Below are positions 10,034 to 19,456 of a stretch of DNA of 47,622 nt, in pieces. The notes under the pieces are model-generated. The model was given only the letters and a program-made list of their open reading frames with translations, was not told the DNA's origin and searched no databases. Position numbers and translations under genes: made by a program. Position 1 is the stretch's first letter, and the number at the start of each line of letters is the position of its first letter. The DNA is from Candidatus Mesenet longicola (lineage in GTDB: Bacteria > Pseudomonadota > Alphaproteobacteria > Rickettsiales > Anaplasmataceae), in the NCBI GenBank assembly GCA_016860565.1, contig BNGT01000003.1, forward strand, positions 1 through 47,622, in the 5' to 3' direction.

Positions 10034-11287
10034 CTATGTTCTTAAGCTTTGAAAATTTTCATTATTCAAGTTACCTACAATACATTCGCATACTTCTTCT
10101 TTTAGTAGTCTGATGTTTGCGTTTAATTTTTCCTTTTCTTCTTTCTTTTTTTCAAAACTTGCATCTAATTCTTTCCTTTGCCTTTCCTTTCTTTCAAAGC
10201 TTGCATCTAATTTCCCTTTTTTTATTTCCTTGCTTTTAATAACTTCAATTAATTCTTCTCTTTGCTCCTCCTTTCTTTTTAGGCTTTCATTTAATTCTTC
10301 TTTCCGTCTGTCAAAGCTATCATCTAATCTCTTTCTCGCTCCTCTTTTTATTTCAAAGCTTTCATCTAACGTTTTTCTTGCTTTTTTCCTTTCTTCAAGG
10401 CTTATATCTAATCTTTTCCTTGCTCCTTCCTTTCGCTTAAAGACTTTATCTAGCGCATCTTTTTCTCTTTCTAGAATTTCAATCTCTTCCTTCAATTTGC
10501 CAAGCTTACCCTCTTCCTCTTTAATTTTCTCATTCAGCTTACTAAGCTCATTCTCCGCTACTTGAATTCCCTCGTTCAGTTTACCAAAATTGCTATTCCC
10601 TTCTGCAATATCCTCTTTCAGTTTGCTAAATTCACTCTCTTTTTCTTTAATCTTCTGTTCTTCTTTTTTAATCTTCTCCTCTAATCCACTAAGCTGACTC
10701 CTTGCTTCTTCAATACTCCTCTCCAATTCAGTTAAGATTATCCTTTTTTCTTCAACCTCTTCCTTTACTTTTTTAAGCTCTCTCTGCGTCATATCCAAAG
10801 CATCTTCCAATGCCTCTTTATGTTCATTAATAATTCTATTCTCTTTCCATGACACTCTCGGCTCATCTTTTTTCAGTGGAGTACTCGCATACAATTTCCC
10901 ACTCATTTGAGACAGCTCAAAATGCAGCGAATCCTCATATTCTACCGAATCCCCCTCTTCCAATTTTATACTTTTTTCCTGAATTGATTCTATTTTATCT
11001 TCTACTCTATCTTGCTTGATTTTCGATTCACTGATTATTTGTTTTTCTTTAAAAACAATCAAACCCAGTAGTAATATCCACATCACTATGGAACAAATAA
11101 AGAATACAATTGCTTTTGTTCTATCTCCTCCTGATTTATTAAACTCTTTTGAAAGAGCAAAACCATTAGCAATTGTAAGAAGTGACGTAGTTACTATGCC
11201 TAGAGCCAGTAATGTATTAAAAACATATTTGCGTCTCTTATTAATGCATAAAACTTCTTCCTGAATTTCTCGTTGAGAAATTACCAT
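10034..11287 (-). CDS. membrane-anchored long coiled-coil protein with 14-aa periodic repeats
   Basis: two N-terminal TM segments then charged coiled coil with repeated K-L-D-x-S-F units. Confidence 0.85.
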   Translation of the reverse strand: MVISQREIQEEVLCINKRRKYVFNTLLALGIVTTSLLTIANGFALSKEFNKSGGDRTKAIVFFICSIVMWILLLGLIVFKEKQIISESKIKQDRVEDKIESIQEKSIKLEEGDSVEYEDSLHFELSQMSGKLYASTPLKKDEPRVSWKENRIINEHKEALEDALDMTQRELKKVKEEVEEKRIILTELERSIEEARSQLSGLEEKIKKEEQKIKEKESEFSKLKEDIAEGNSNFGKLNEGIQVAENELSKLNEKIKEEEGKLGKLKEEIEILEREKDALDKVFKRKEGARKRLDISLEERKKARKTLDESFEIKRGARKRLDDSFDRRKEELNESLKRKEEQREELIEVIKSKEIKKGKLDASFERKERQRKELDASFEKKKEEKEKLNANIRLLKEEVCECIVGNLNNENFQSLRT

Positions 11288-11362
11288 TTAAAAACCCCCT
11301 ACATACTACATTAAGTCTAATTTAGAAAAAAAATTAATACAATAAATAAAATTTATTGCAGC

Positions 11363-11397
11363 AGAAGACGTTTATCGGTATTTTATAAACGTCTTCT
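11363..11397 (+). promoter_or_regulatory. 13-bp perfect hairpin in leader of GS-like gene
   Basis: AGAAGACGTTTAT-cggtatttt-ATAAACGTCTTCT, ends 16 nt before the GTG start at 11414. Confidence 0.55.
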
Positions 11398-11413
11398 TAA
11401 TTTAAAGAATATC

Positions 11414-12736
11414 GTGTCTTCCATTGTCAATGACGTGCTCAATTTAATAAAACAAAATTCAGTAAAATTCATTAATTTTCGTTTTACTGATATGTTTGGC
11501 AGTTGGTATCATAAAACTTATAAAGCAGATTCAAGTAAAATTGAGCTTATATTGGCAAACGAAATACCAATCGAGAGTTCTTTTGCAGCTGGTAGAAATG
11601 CATATGAAAATATAATTTTATTACCGGATTTAACTACTGCCTTTCTCGATCCATTTTGTGCACAAGCAACACTTGTAATTCTTTGTGATGCTATGGATAA
11701 AGATGGCAAAGAGTACAAATATGATTCTAGATCAATAGCAAAAAGAGCACATAAATATATGCTTAGTACTAGCATTGCAGATCAAGCACGCTTTAACTCT
11801 GAAATGCAATTTCATATTTTTGATGATGTAAAATATCATACCAGTAAGTGTTCTTCGTATTTTAAATTAGATTTAATAGGAGAGAACAACTCAAATAAAA
11901 AGCAATATGATGAAATAAATGAGTTAAAGGATACAATGACTCATTCAAACGATCAGCTGCATGACATAAGGTCAGAAATTTTAGAAATGATGTCTGAAGT
12001 AGGAATAAAACCTCTATCACACTACTTGCAAGGTGTTTCTAAATGTGGGGTTGAATTTGAGTGTGAGGAATTTTTACGTAGTGCTGATAATATACAAAAG
12101 TTTAAATATGTAGTGCGCAATGTTGCAAATTCATATGGCAAAACTACAACTTTTATGCCTTTTCCAATAAAAGGATGTGAAAGAAATAGCATGCGTTGCA
12201 GTCAATCTTTGTGGAAGAACAATGAGAATTTGTTTTTTAATCAAAATGGTAAGACATCAGAAACATGTTTGTATTATATTGGTGGCATCATAAAACACGG
12301 ACAAGCAATTAATGCTTTTGCACACCCCACAACAAATAGCTATGCTGATCATTCATACTCGGGATATTTCTTTGCTGATTTCACTCAGGCAACAACTAAA
12401 ATACCACATAACGGTAAAGTTTGCGATGCTATTGCCAATCCATATCTTTGCTTTACTGCGCAGCTTATGGCTGGTCTTGATGGTATAAAAAATAAAATTC
12501 ATCCTGATGAAGCTTTGGACGAGCAATCAGAATCTGAAAGTATGGGGCTAAGCACTGTTGCTCAGTCTCTGCAAAGTGCTTTAGATGCGCTGAACCATGA
12601 TAAAGAATTCTTACTTCAGGGCAATGCTTTTACTGAAGAACAAATTAATGAATACATAATAGCAAAAAAAGGCGAAATTAAAGATAAAGAGTTAGCTATA
12701 CATCCAGTTGAATTTGCAAATTATTACAATTTGTAA
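11414..12736 (+). CDS. glutamine synthetase type I-like protein, probably catalytically inactive
   Basis: LPDLTTAFLDPF, YDSRSIAKRAHKYM, KYVVRNVANSYGKTTTFMPFP, YYIGGIIKHGQAINAFAHPTTNSY, NPYLCFTAQLMAGLDGIKNKIHPDEALDE match GlnA. Confidence 0.88.
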   Translation: MSSIVNDVLNLIKQNSVKFINFRFTDMFGSWYHKTYKADSSKIELILANEIPIESSFAAGRNAYENIILLPDLTTAFLDPFCAQATLVILCDAMDKDGKEYKYDSRSIAKRAHKYMLSTSIADQARFNSEMQFHIFDDVKYHTSKCSSYFKLDLIGENNSNKKQYDEINELKDTMTHSNDQLHDIRSEILEMMSEVGIKPLSHYLQGVSKCGVEFECEEFLRSADNIQKFKYVVRNVANSYGKTTTFMPFPIKGCERNSMRCSQSLWKNNENLFFNQNGKTSETCLYYIGGIIKHGQAINAFAHPTTNSYADHSYSGYFFADFTQATTKIPHNGKVCDAIANPYLCFTAQLMAGLDGIKNKIHPDEALDEQSESESMGLSTVAQSLQSALDALNHDKEFLLQGNAFTEEQINEYIIAKKGEIKDKELAIHPVEFANYYNL

Positions 12737-12747
12737 TTTTATAAAAA

Positions 12748-13635
12748 ATGTTAATTAAGATTGGTACAAGAGGTAGTGAGCTTGCAGTCATTCAGGCTAT
12801 GGAAGCGAAAGAGTTGTTACTTAGCTATTTTCCTAATCTTGATATAGAAATTGTTACAATCAAAACTTCAGGTGATAAAAATACTAATATAGCTTTATCT
12901 AGCATCGGTGGAAAAGGGCTATTCACTCTAGAAATTGAAAATGCATTGCTCTCTAAAAACATAGACATTGCCGTACACTCCCTTAAAGATGTACCTGCAT
13001 TTTTTGCTCAAGGTTTAATAATACCCTGTGTTTTGAAAAGATATAGCCCTTATGATGCTTTTATCTCACATAAATATCAAAATATATTATCTCTTCCATA
13101 TGATGCTACTGTTGCTACTTCTGCAATAAGAAGAAAGGTACAATTACAAAAATTAAGACCTGATTTAAATATAGTGCCAATACGCGGTAATGTGACAACA
13201 CGGCTAAAAAAATTAGAACTATTTGATGGCATGATACTTGCTGAAGCTGGGCTGATCAGACTGCAAAAACATAATGTCATAAAAAAGGTGTTACCTGCAA
13301 AAGAAATGTTGCCTAGCGTAGGCCAAGGAGCTATATGTCTGCAATGTTCTGCGGGTAATACTAAAGTTATAGAAATGCTAGAGGCAATAAATCATAAGGC
13401 AACCTTTACGCAAATTCAGGCAGAGCGTAGTTTTATGAGAACAATTAATGGTTCTTGCTTTACTCCACTTGCTGCTTTAGCTGAGTATCAAAGCGAAAAT
13501 CAACTGTATCTAAGATGCATGTTAGCTGACGAGCAAGGTAAAAATGTATACTTTACTGAACGTCTTGCGCATGTAGAGGATGCTGAAAAGATGGGAATAG
13601 ATGCTGGTTTGGAGCTAAAGGCAAAAATTTATTAG
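12748..13635 (+). CDS. hemC: hydroxymethylbilane synthase
   Basis: IGTRGSELAVIQA, GNVTTRLKKL, NGSCFTP around cofactor cysteine. Confidence 0.95.
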   Translation: MLIKIGTRGSELAVIQAMEAKELLLSYFPNLDIEIVTIKTSGDKNTNIALSSIGGKGLFTLEIENALLSKNIDIAVHSLKDVPAFFAQGLIIPCVLKRYSPYDAFISHKYQNILSLPYDATVATSAIRRKVQLQKLRPDLNIVPIRGNVTTRLKKLELFDGMILAEAGLIRLQKHNVIKKVLPAKEMLPSVGQGAICLQCSAGNTKVIEMLEAINHKATFTQIQAERSFMRTINGSCFTPLAALAEYQSENQLYLRCMLADEQGKNVYFTERLAHVEDAEKMGIDAGLELKAKIY

Positions 13636-13687
13636 CTAAATTATGGCAAATATGTTACTACAGAGCTGATCTTTTATAAAAGTAGTT

Positions 13688-14653
13688 ATGACAGTAAAAC
13701 GTAAAAAGATATCTTTAATTGGTGCTGGCAATATTGGTGGAACTTTAGCACATATGATTGCTCTTGCAGAACTTGGAGATGTTGTGCTTTTAGACATTAA
13801 TGAAGGTATACCACAAGGAAAAGCACTTGATCTTGCACAATCTTCAGCTATTGATAAGTTTGATGTAAGTATTATTGGCAGCAATAATTATGAGGATATA
13901 AAAGATTCAGATGCAATCATTATCACTGCAGGTATAGCGCGTAAGCCAGGAATGAGTCGTGACGATTTGTTGAGTATTAACACTAATATCATGAAAGAAG
14001 TTGGAAAAAATATCAAAAAATATTCTCCCAACGCATTTATAATAGTTATAACCAATCCTCTTGATTCTATGGTTTGGGTAATGAAGCAAGTTACCGATGT
14101 ACCATCTAATATGATAGTAGGGATGGCTGGAGTTTTAGATTCAGCTCGCCTTTCTTATTTTCTTGCACAGGAGATGGGAGTTTCAGTCAAAGATATTTCT
14201 GCTTTTGTTTTAGGTGGACACGGTGATACTATGTTGCCTTTAGTTCATTACTCCACAGTCTGTGGAATTCCTTTAACTGACCTTATTGATATGAAGATGA
14301 TTACAAAAGAGAAAATTGATGAAATATTTGAGCGTACCCGTAATGGAGGGAAAGAAATTGTAGAGTTACTTAAATCTGGATCTGCTTACTATGCACCTGC
14401 TTCATCTGCCGTTTGTATGCTTAAGTCTTACCTCAAAGATCAAAAACGTATTCTTCCATGCGCTGCTTATTTAAATGGTGAATATGGTGTGCATGATTTA
14501 TTTATTGGCGTACCTGCAATTATAGGCAAGAATGGTATTGAAAAAATTATAGAAGTAAAGCTCTCTGACGAGGAGAAAATGGAGTTCACCAAGTCAGTGG
14601 AAGCAGTAGAAGAATTAGTAACACAAACGAAAATAATTGTTTTTAACATTTAA
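13688..14653 (+). CDS. mdh: malate dehydrogenase
   Basis: [46 protein letters not shown]. Confidence 0.97.
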   Translation: MTVKRKKISLIGAGNIGGTLAHMIALAELGDVVLLDINEGIPQGKALDLAQSSAIDKFDVSIIGSNNYEDIKDSDAIIITAGIARKPGMSRDDLLSINTNIMKEVGKNIKKYSPNAFIIVITNPLDSMVWVMKQVTDVPSNMIVGMAGVLDSARLSYFLAQEMGVSVKDISAFVLGGHGDTMLPLVHYSTVCGIPLTDLIDMKMITKEKIDEIFERTRNGGKEIVELLKSGSAYYAPASSAVCMLKSYLKDQKRILPCAAYLNGEYGVHDLFIGVPAIIGKNGIEKIIEVKLSDEEKMEFTKSVEAVEELVTQTKIIVFNI

Positions 14654-14892
14654 AACAGCATCTGAACCCTGCTTTAAGCTTATGCATTTTTCAAATTCTA
14701 CCGAAAATTGTGTCGATCTCATCAATACACTCCCGCTCTTTATAAGCAAGAAAGTAGTTAATAAATTCAAGAAATTTTTGCTATCCCATCTTATAATCAC
14801 ATAATAAAAAAGAAAATATTTAAATATTAAGTAGAATTTTTAGAATTCTCTGAATTGTTTATCTTGTATCCTTATTTTTCGACCTTTTTATC

Positions 14893-15271
14893 ACCAATCT
14901 GGAGAGAAACGAGTGATAACATCAGAGAGAGGAAAGCGTTCTTAGCTTTGATCTGCGGATTCCCACCACAGGAAGCTACCAGCTGATGCTGGAAGCGCCA
15001 TAGTCGTATGTTTTAAAGCACATGACCATAAGGGCATCAAACCTTATTTTAAGAAAAATCCTAAAACGGCTAGAACTTTGCGTTAGGTCGCGGATAGATC
15101 CTATTCATCAGCCTCTAACTCCACTGCTACAGCGGCAACTTTAGTCAAACAAATTTCTTCTAAAGCACCCTATAGATCAGATTATATTAGCAGCCTGATA
15201 CTATTCTAGATCGTCCTACCAGTACTCTATCACTTAAGAATAGCCTCTACTACCTATCTCTCCAGATCGGT
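14893..15271 (-). ncRNA. putative structured RNA of unknown class (alternative: decayed TIR element)
   Basis: 15-nt terminal complementarity, nested hairpins, TATAAT at 15278-15283 on minus strand, visibly GC-richer than flanks, no ORF. Confidence 0.45.
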
Positions 15272-15362
15272 ATCCCCATTATATGCAATACCTCAAAATC
15301 TATGGAAGCAGAAAATTGCAAGATTTTGCTATTTTTTTAAAAATTTTTAAATCTTTGTTAAG

Positions 15363-16391
15363 CTAAACAATTTGTGGTATACCTTTTGAAGTTGAATAAT
15401 GAAAATTTAAGGGCGAGTCTGGAAAAACAACTTTATATATGTCATGGCAGGCCATGGCAGCTTCTGAAAAACCACTTAATATGAGCTTTAATTTACCGGG
15501 ATAAGTTGATATATCACCAATCGCATATACTCTATCACGACTAGTTTTACAAGTTGCTGGGTCAACGACTATATGTTTGTGCTTTATTTCTATTTCCCAA
15601 TTTAGTATAGGACCAGGTTCCATTGACAGCCCAAAAAATAGTAGCAAAGCATCTGCAGTTAACAGTTTTTCTTCTTCAGAGCCAATACATTTTACTAAAA
15701 TTTTGCTCAACTTACCATTTTCTCCAAATAGTTTATTTAATTGATACGGTGTAACTAAATCTATTACGCCTTGCTCTGCCAGCGATTTTATCTTTTCTGC
15801 CGTCTCTGATATACAACGAAATTCTTTTCTTCTATGCACAACATAAACTTTTTTTGCTACTTTAGATAATTCAACCGTCCAATCAGCAGCTGAATCACCC
15901 CCACCTGCAATTACAACTTGTTTGCCTGCAAAATCAGATATTTTATTTACATTATAAAAAACCGATTTATTTTCATAATCTAAGATATTTTCTAGTGGTG
16001 GGCGATTTGGCTGAAAATATCCGCCACCAGCAGCAATTATAACAGCTTTGCAGGTTATTTTTTTTTTCGAATGTTCATCTTCGATCACTATAATCATAGA
16101 GCTAGTTTCATTATCATCCAAGATTTCTACTACTTTCTCTTCCAGATGATAAATAGGCTGAAATGGTGATGCTTGCGCAGTTAAGTTGTCAATTAAACCT
16201 TGTGCTGTAATCACTGAATATCCTGGAATATCATATATAGGTTTTTCTGGATATAACGCACTACATTGCCCACCTATATTAGGCAAGATATCAACTACAT
16301 GACATTTCATGCCTAGCATTCCCGCTTGGAAGATTGCAAATATCCCAACAGGACCAGCTCCAATTATTACGATATCAGTTTTATACTTCAT
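15363..16391 (-). CDS. ferredoxin--NADP+ reductase, TrxB-like type
   Basis: IIGAGPVGIFAIFQAGMLGMKCHVVDILPNIGGQC, GGGDSAADW, YAIGD. Confidence 0.92.
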   Translation of the reverse strand: MKYKTDIVIIGAGPVGIFAIFQAGMLGMKCHVVDILPNIGGQCSALYPEKPIYDIPGYSVITAQGLIDNLTAQASPFQPIYHLEEKVVEILDDNETSSMIIVIEDEHSKKKITCKAVIIAAGGGYFQPNRPPLENILDYENKSVFYNVNKISDFAGKQVVIAGGGDSAADWTVELSKVAKKVYVVHRRKEFRCISETAEKIKSLAEQGVIDLVTPYQLNKLFGENGKLSKILVKCIGSEEEKLLTADALLLFFGLSMEPGPILNWEIEIKHKHIVVDPATCKTSRDRVYAIGDISTYPGKLKLILSGFSEAAMACHDIYKVVFPDSPLNFHYSTSKGIPQIV

Positions 16392-16437
16392 TTATACTTA
16401 GTAAATATATTTATTTTAATTAGCTTACTGTATAGAG

Positions 16438-17133
16438 TCAACGTTCAGCAGCAACAGTTTGAATAGAGTGATACTCATTAACGGTAAATTTCAAGGGTAT
16501 TACGCCTGCTGCGCTCACTTTTATGTTTGAAAGCGTGAAGGTTAATTTCACTGAATTAAATGTAGTATTGATTACTGCTTCTTTATTTACTTCCTGTGCT
16601 TTAAAAGTTACAATAGCGGTACTATAATAAGCTAAAGAATCAAAAGATAATTTCATCGACTGAACAGTTATAACTCGTTTGGTATCTAGCTTATATTTTA
16701 GTATTGGACTTATCATGCTAGTAGAATTCATGTTCTTTTTAAAGTCTAGATAAATTTTACGTGCAGAGTTATTTTCAATAAAATTTATTTGATATTCTAG
16801 ATTATCATAGTCATAAGATTCATACATTTCTACATACTTTCCGACTAGATATCTAGATAAAGAAATCTGTTCTTTCTCTTCATTAACTAAGCTTAGTTTT
16901 TTTAAAACAGTAAACTCATCGCTGTTGCGATCAGTATATTTAACAAAAATAAAATCTTTCTTTAATGGAAACAGTAAATACAGATTTAATAACACTATGC
17001 ATAAACATAAAGAAGTAAAAGTTGCTATTAATATTAGCCAAGCTCTTTCTGTTATGCAGAATAAATATTTATAGCAATACCACTCAATTGCATCATTAAA
17101 ATACTTATCTTTTTTTATTAAATCATTTAGCAA
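16438..17133 (-). CDS. VirB8-family type IV secretion protein (paralogue)
   Basis: single N-terminal TM and VirB8-like periplasmic domain (WYCYKYLFCITERAWLILIATF..., ISPILKYKLDTKRVITVQSMKL). Confidence 0.75.
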   Translation of the reverse strand: MLNDLIKKDKYFNDAIEWYCYKYLFCITERAWLILIATFTSLCLCIVLLNLYLLFPLKKDFIFVKYTDRNSDEFTVLKKLSLVNEEKEQISLSRYLVGKYVEMYESYDYDNLEYQINFIENNSARKIYLDFKKNMNSTSMISPILKYKLDTKRVITVQSMKLSFDSLAYYSTAIVTFKAQEVNKEAVINTTFNSVKLTFTLSNIKVSAAGVIPLKFTVNEYHSIQTVAAER

Positions 17134-17496
17134 ATCTTATCCAAAAAACTATTTATATTTTAAAATATAAAATTTAAATTTTATTAACATAGATCTTTTA
17201 ATTATAAAAGCCAAAAAATTTTAAGTTCTTAGGTTTCAGTTAATACATCTATATTTTCTTTTTTAACTGAAGATAATGCTTTTTCTCTTAAATCTACGCT
17301 CTATGCCATCCAACAATATATCAAACCAAGAATTTGAACAATTAAAAAAAAGATATTGGATCTATTTCTGTTGGTAATTTCAGATGTACAGAAACATATT
17401 GCAGAGCAAGAAGTTCATAATAAACATTTCTGATTTATAAACCTGCTTTAGCTATTGATACCTTTTTCCTGATTTTTTGCAGGGGGGTCATTGTTA

Positions 17497-17640
17497 ATTG
17501 GTCTGTACAATAATTACTTTATTTAGTGCATTTGCCGCTTGATGACAGCTTCTATCAGGACGAAAACCATATGAGTTATCCAAGAATTCATAAATATTTT
17601 CTAATGCTATTTTTACGCCATCCCTGTCGTTTTCATTCGC
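17497..17640 (-). pseudogene. group II intron reverse transcriptase fragment
   Basis: reverse translation DGVKIALENIYEFLDNSYGFRPDRSCHQAANALNKVI. Confidence 0.75.
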
Positions 17641-17730
17641 GGCTCCATCGCTCTATCAAGCCTTGAATATCTGTGATTATATACATCTTCTTACCTTTGA
17701 TTTTCTTGCCTCCATCCTTTCTTGTAGCAT
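17641..17730 (-). pseudogene. IS5-family transposase fragment
   Basis: reverse translation KDGGKKIKGKKMYIITDIQGL, cf. DGGKKIKGRKRHI.VDT.GL. Confidence 0.6.
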
Positions 17731-17935
17731 ACTCTAAACTGTTTCTCTATTAACAACCACTCCCTTTTACTAAGATCTCTAGCATACTTTTTCTCATCTC
17801 TAACCTCACTTTAAATCTCATTACTATCTCTTTTTTGTTTGTTGATATGTTTTAAGATCCAATATAACTGATTTAAAAGATTCAATCTCTCAGTTTTAGT
17901 TCATAATGGTTGAATGCACAGAAACGAGAGAAATT

Positions 17936-18823
17936 TTAAAAATCTAACTCAATTAATCTTGCTGAATCATCGATAAATTTTGCATTAGAAAATTGATTTT
18001 TAAACCAAGTATATTGACGTTTAGCATAATGCCTAGTGTTAATTTGAGCCGTGTTAATTGCTTCGTTGAGTGTTACTTCGTTCTTTAAATACTTTATAAT
18101 CTCTGGCACACCATGCGCTTTCATTGCAGGAAGCCACGGATTAAGGTTCATATCAAACAGTTGTTTTACTTCATTAACTACTCCAAGCTCAACCATACTA
18201 GTAAAGCGTTTATTTATTTTATTGTATATGCAATTCCTTGGTGGGCAGATAACGTACATTACAAAATTATCTAATATCGATATAGTAGTTTCTTTATGCC
18301 ACGTAAAAATTGACTTTCCAGTTTGGGTTACCACTTCAAAAGCCCTAAGAAGACGATGAAAATTATTTTCATGTATCTTCCCCTGAATCATTCGATCTTT
18401 GCTTAATACTAACTCATAAAATCCTTGCTTTCCTAGTTCTTCGTATAAATTACGAGACATTACTCTGATATCATCATCTATCTTGGGAATTGATGACAAA
18501 CCACTAACTAAGCTTTTTATATATAAACCACTACCACCAATTATAATAGGCAATTGTAAATTCTTCCAAGCACTTTTTACTTCTTTTTCTATATCTTGCA
18601 GCCAAAGTCCTACTGAGTAATTTACTTGCGCAGAAACGTAACCATATAGTTTATGAGGTATAGATTCGAGCTCTACTGGTTGAGCAGTAATTATAGGAAT
18701 TTCTTTATATATCTGTTTTGAATCACAATTGATTATTACTCCATTGTACTTTTTTGCCAGCTCAACACACACTTTTGATTTACCAGAAGCTGTTATACCA
18801 GTAATTATTAATGCTTTGTTCAC
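17936..18823 (-). CDS. miaA: tRNA dimethylallyltransferase
   Basis: IITGITASGKSKVCVELAKKYNGVIINCDSKQIYKEIPIITAQP. Confidence 0.95.
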   Translation of the reverse strand: MNKALIITGITASGKSKVCVELAKKYNGVIINCDSKQIYKEIPIITAQPVELESIPHKLYGYVSAQVNYSVGLWLQDIEKEVKSAWKNLQLPIIIGGSGLYIKSLVSGLSSIPKIDDDIRVMSRNLYEELGKQGFYELVLSKDRMIQGKIHENNFHRLLRAFEVVTQTGKSIFTWHKETTISILDNFVMYVICPPRNCIYNKINKRFTSMVELGVVNEVKQLFDMNLNPWLPAMKAHGVPEIIKYLKNEVTLNEAINTAQINTRHYAKRQYTWFKNQFSNAKFIDDSARLIELDF

Positions 18824-18884
18824 TTTACTATGTTATATATTTGTAATAATTATAATTAAGTTCAGATTTATTTAAAGGTGCTAA

Positions 18885-19349
18885 ATGGTAGAGCAAAATT
18901 CTTTTACTGAGCGTTTTGCTAAACGCTTCAAAAAAGACGAATTTGAGGAAGATAATAGTAGTACAGGAGGTTTTGCATCAAAGTTTGCAAAAACGCGCCC
19001 TGCATCAGATACAAACACTACCAAAGAAGCAAAAAAACAGCATAAGGATAATACATCATTTGCCCAAGACAAAATTAGTAAAAGTAGAATTATGAATGAG
19101 CGCAGTTTCGCTGATGCAACAAAGCGTAGTAGAGCTGATTGTGTATTTTTAGTTCGTGGTAAGGATAGAGGAAAACCTGCATGGCATTATGTTCTTGTTG
19201 ACAAAGATAAAAAAGAGATGTTTTTAGCAAAAAGCAGAACCGGTTCTATAGATGTTGCTCTTTATGGGCAAATTTTACACTCAGGTTGGGGTGAGGACCC
19301 ACCACAAGATATTGTTGACAAAGTAAATAAAGAATTTGGTGGTGGATGA
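18885..19349 (+). CDS. hypothetical protein, Anaplasmataceae-type
   Basis: disordered N-terminus, folded C-terminus CVFLVRGKDRGKPAWHYVLVDKDKK. Confidence 0.75.
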   Translation: MVEQNSFTERFAKRFKKDEFEEDNSSTGGFASKFAKTRPASDTNTTKEAKKQHKDNTSFAQDKISKSRIMNERSFADATKRSRADCVFLVRGKDRGKPAWHYVLVDKDKKEMFLAKSRTGSIDVALYGQILHSGWGEDPPQDIVDKVNKEFGGG

Positions 19350-19456
19350 ATTTAAAATTTTTTGTTTTAGATTTAGAATTTTTGTTTTTTATGTTGTTAT
19401 TGATATAACGTATTTTAAAAATTTATATTATAATGTTACTTTTAATATAAGAATAT

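Noticed and set aside
10113-11264. + strand ORFs (150 and 82 aa) opposite the coiled-coil gene
   Set aside because: Ser/Phe/Leu-rich antisense of K/E-rich repeats; composition artefact.
14893-15271. Calling this locus RNase P RNA or permuted tmRNA
   Set aside because: Size and fold potential fit, but I cannot find GAGGAAAGUC/ACAGAA or a T-loop plus ANDN-type tag on either strand; left as unassigned.
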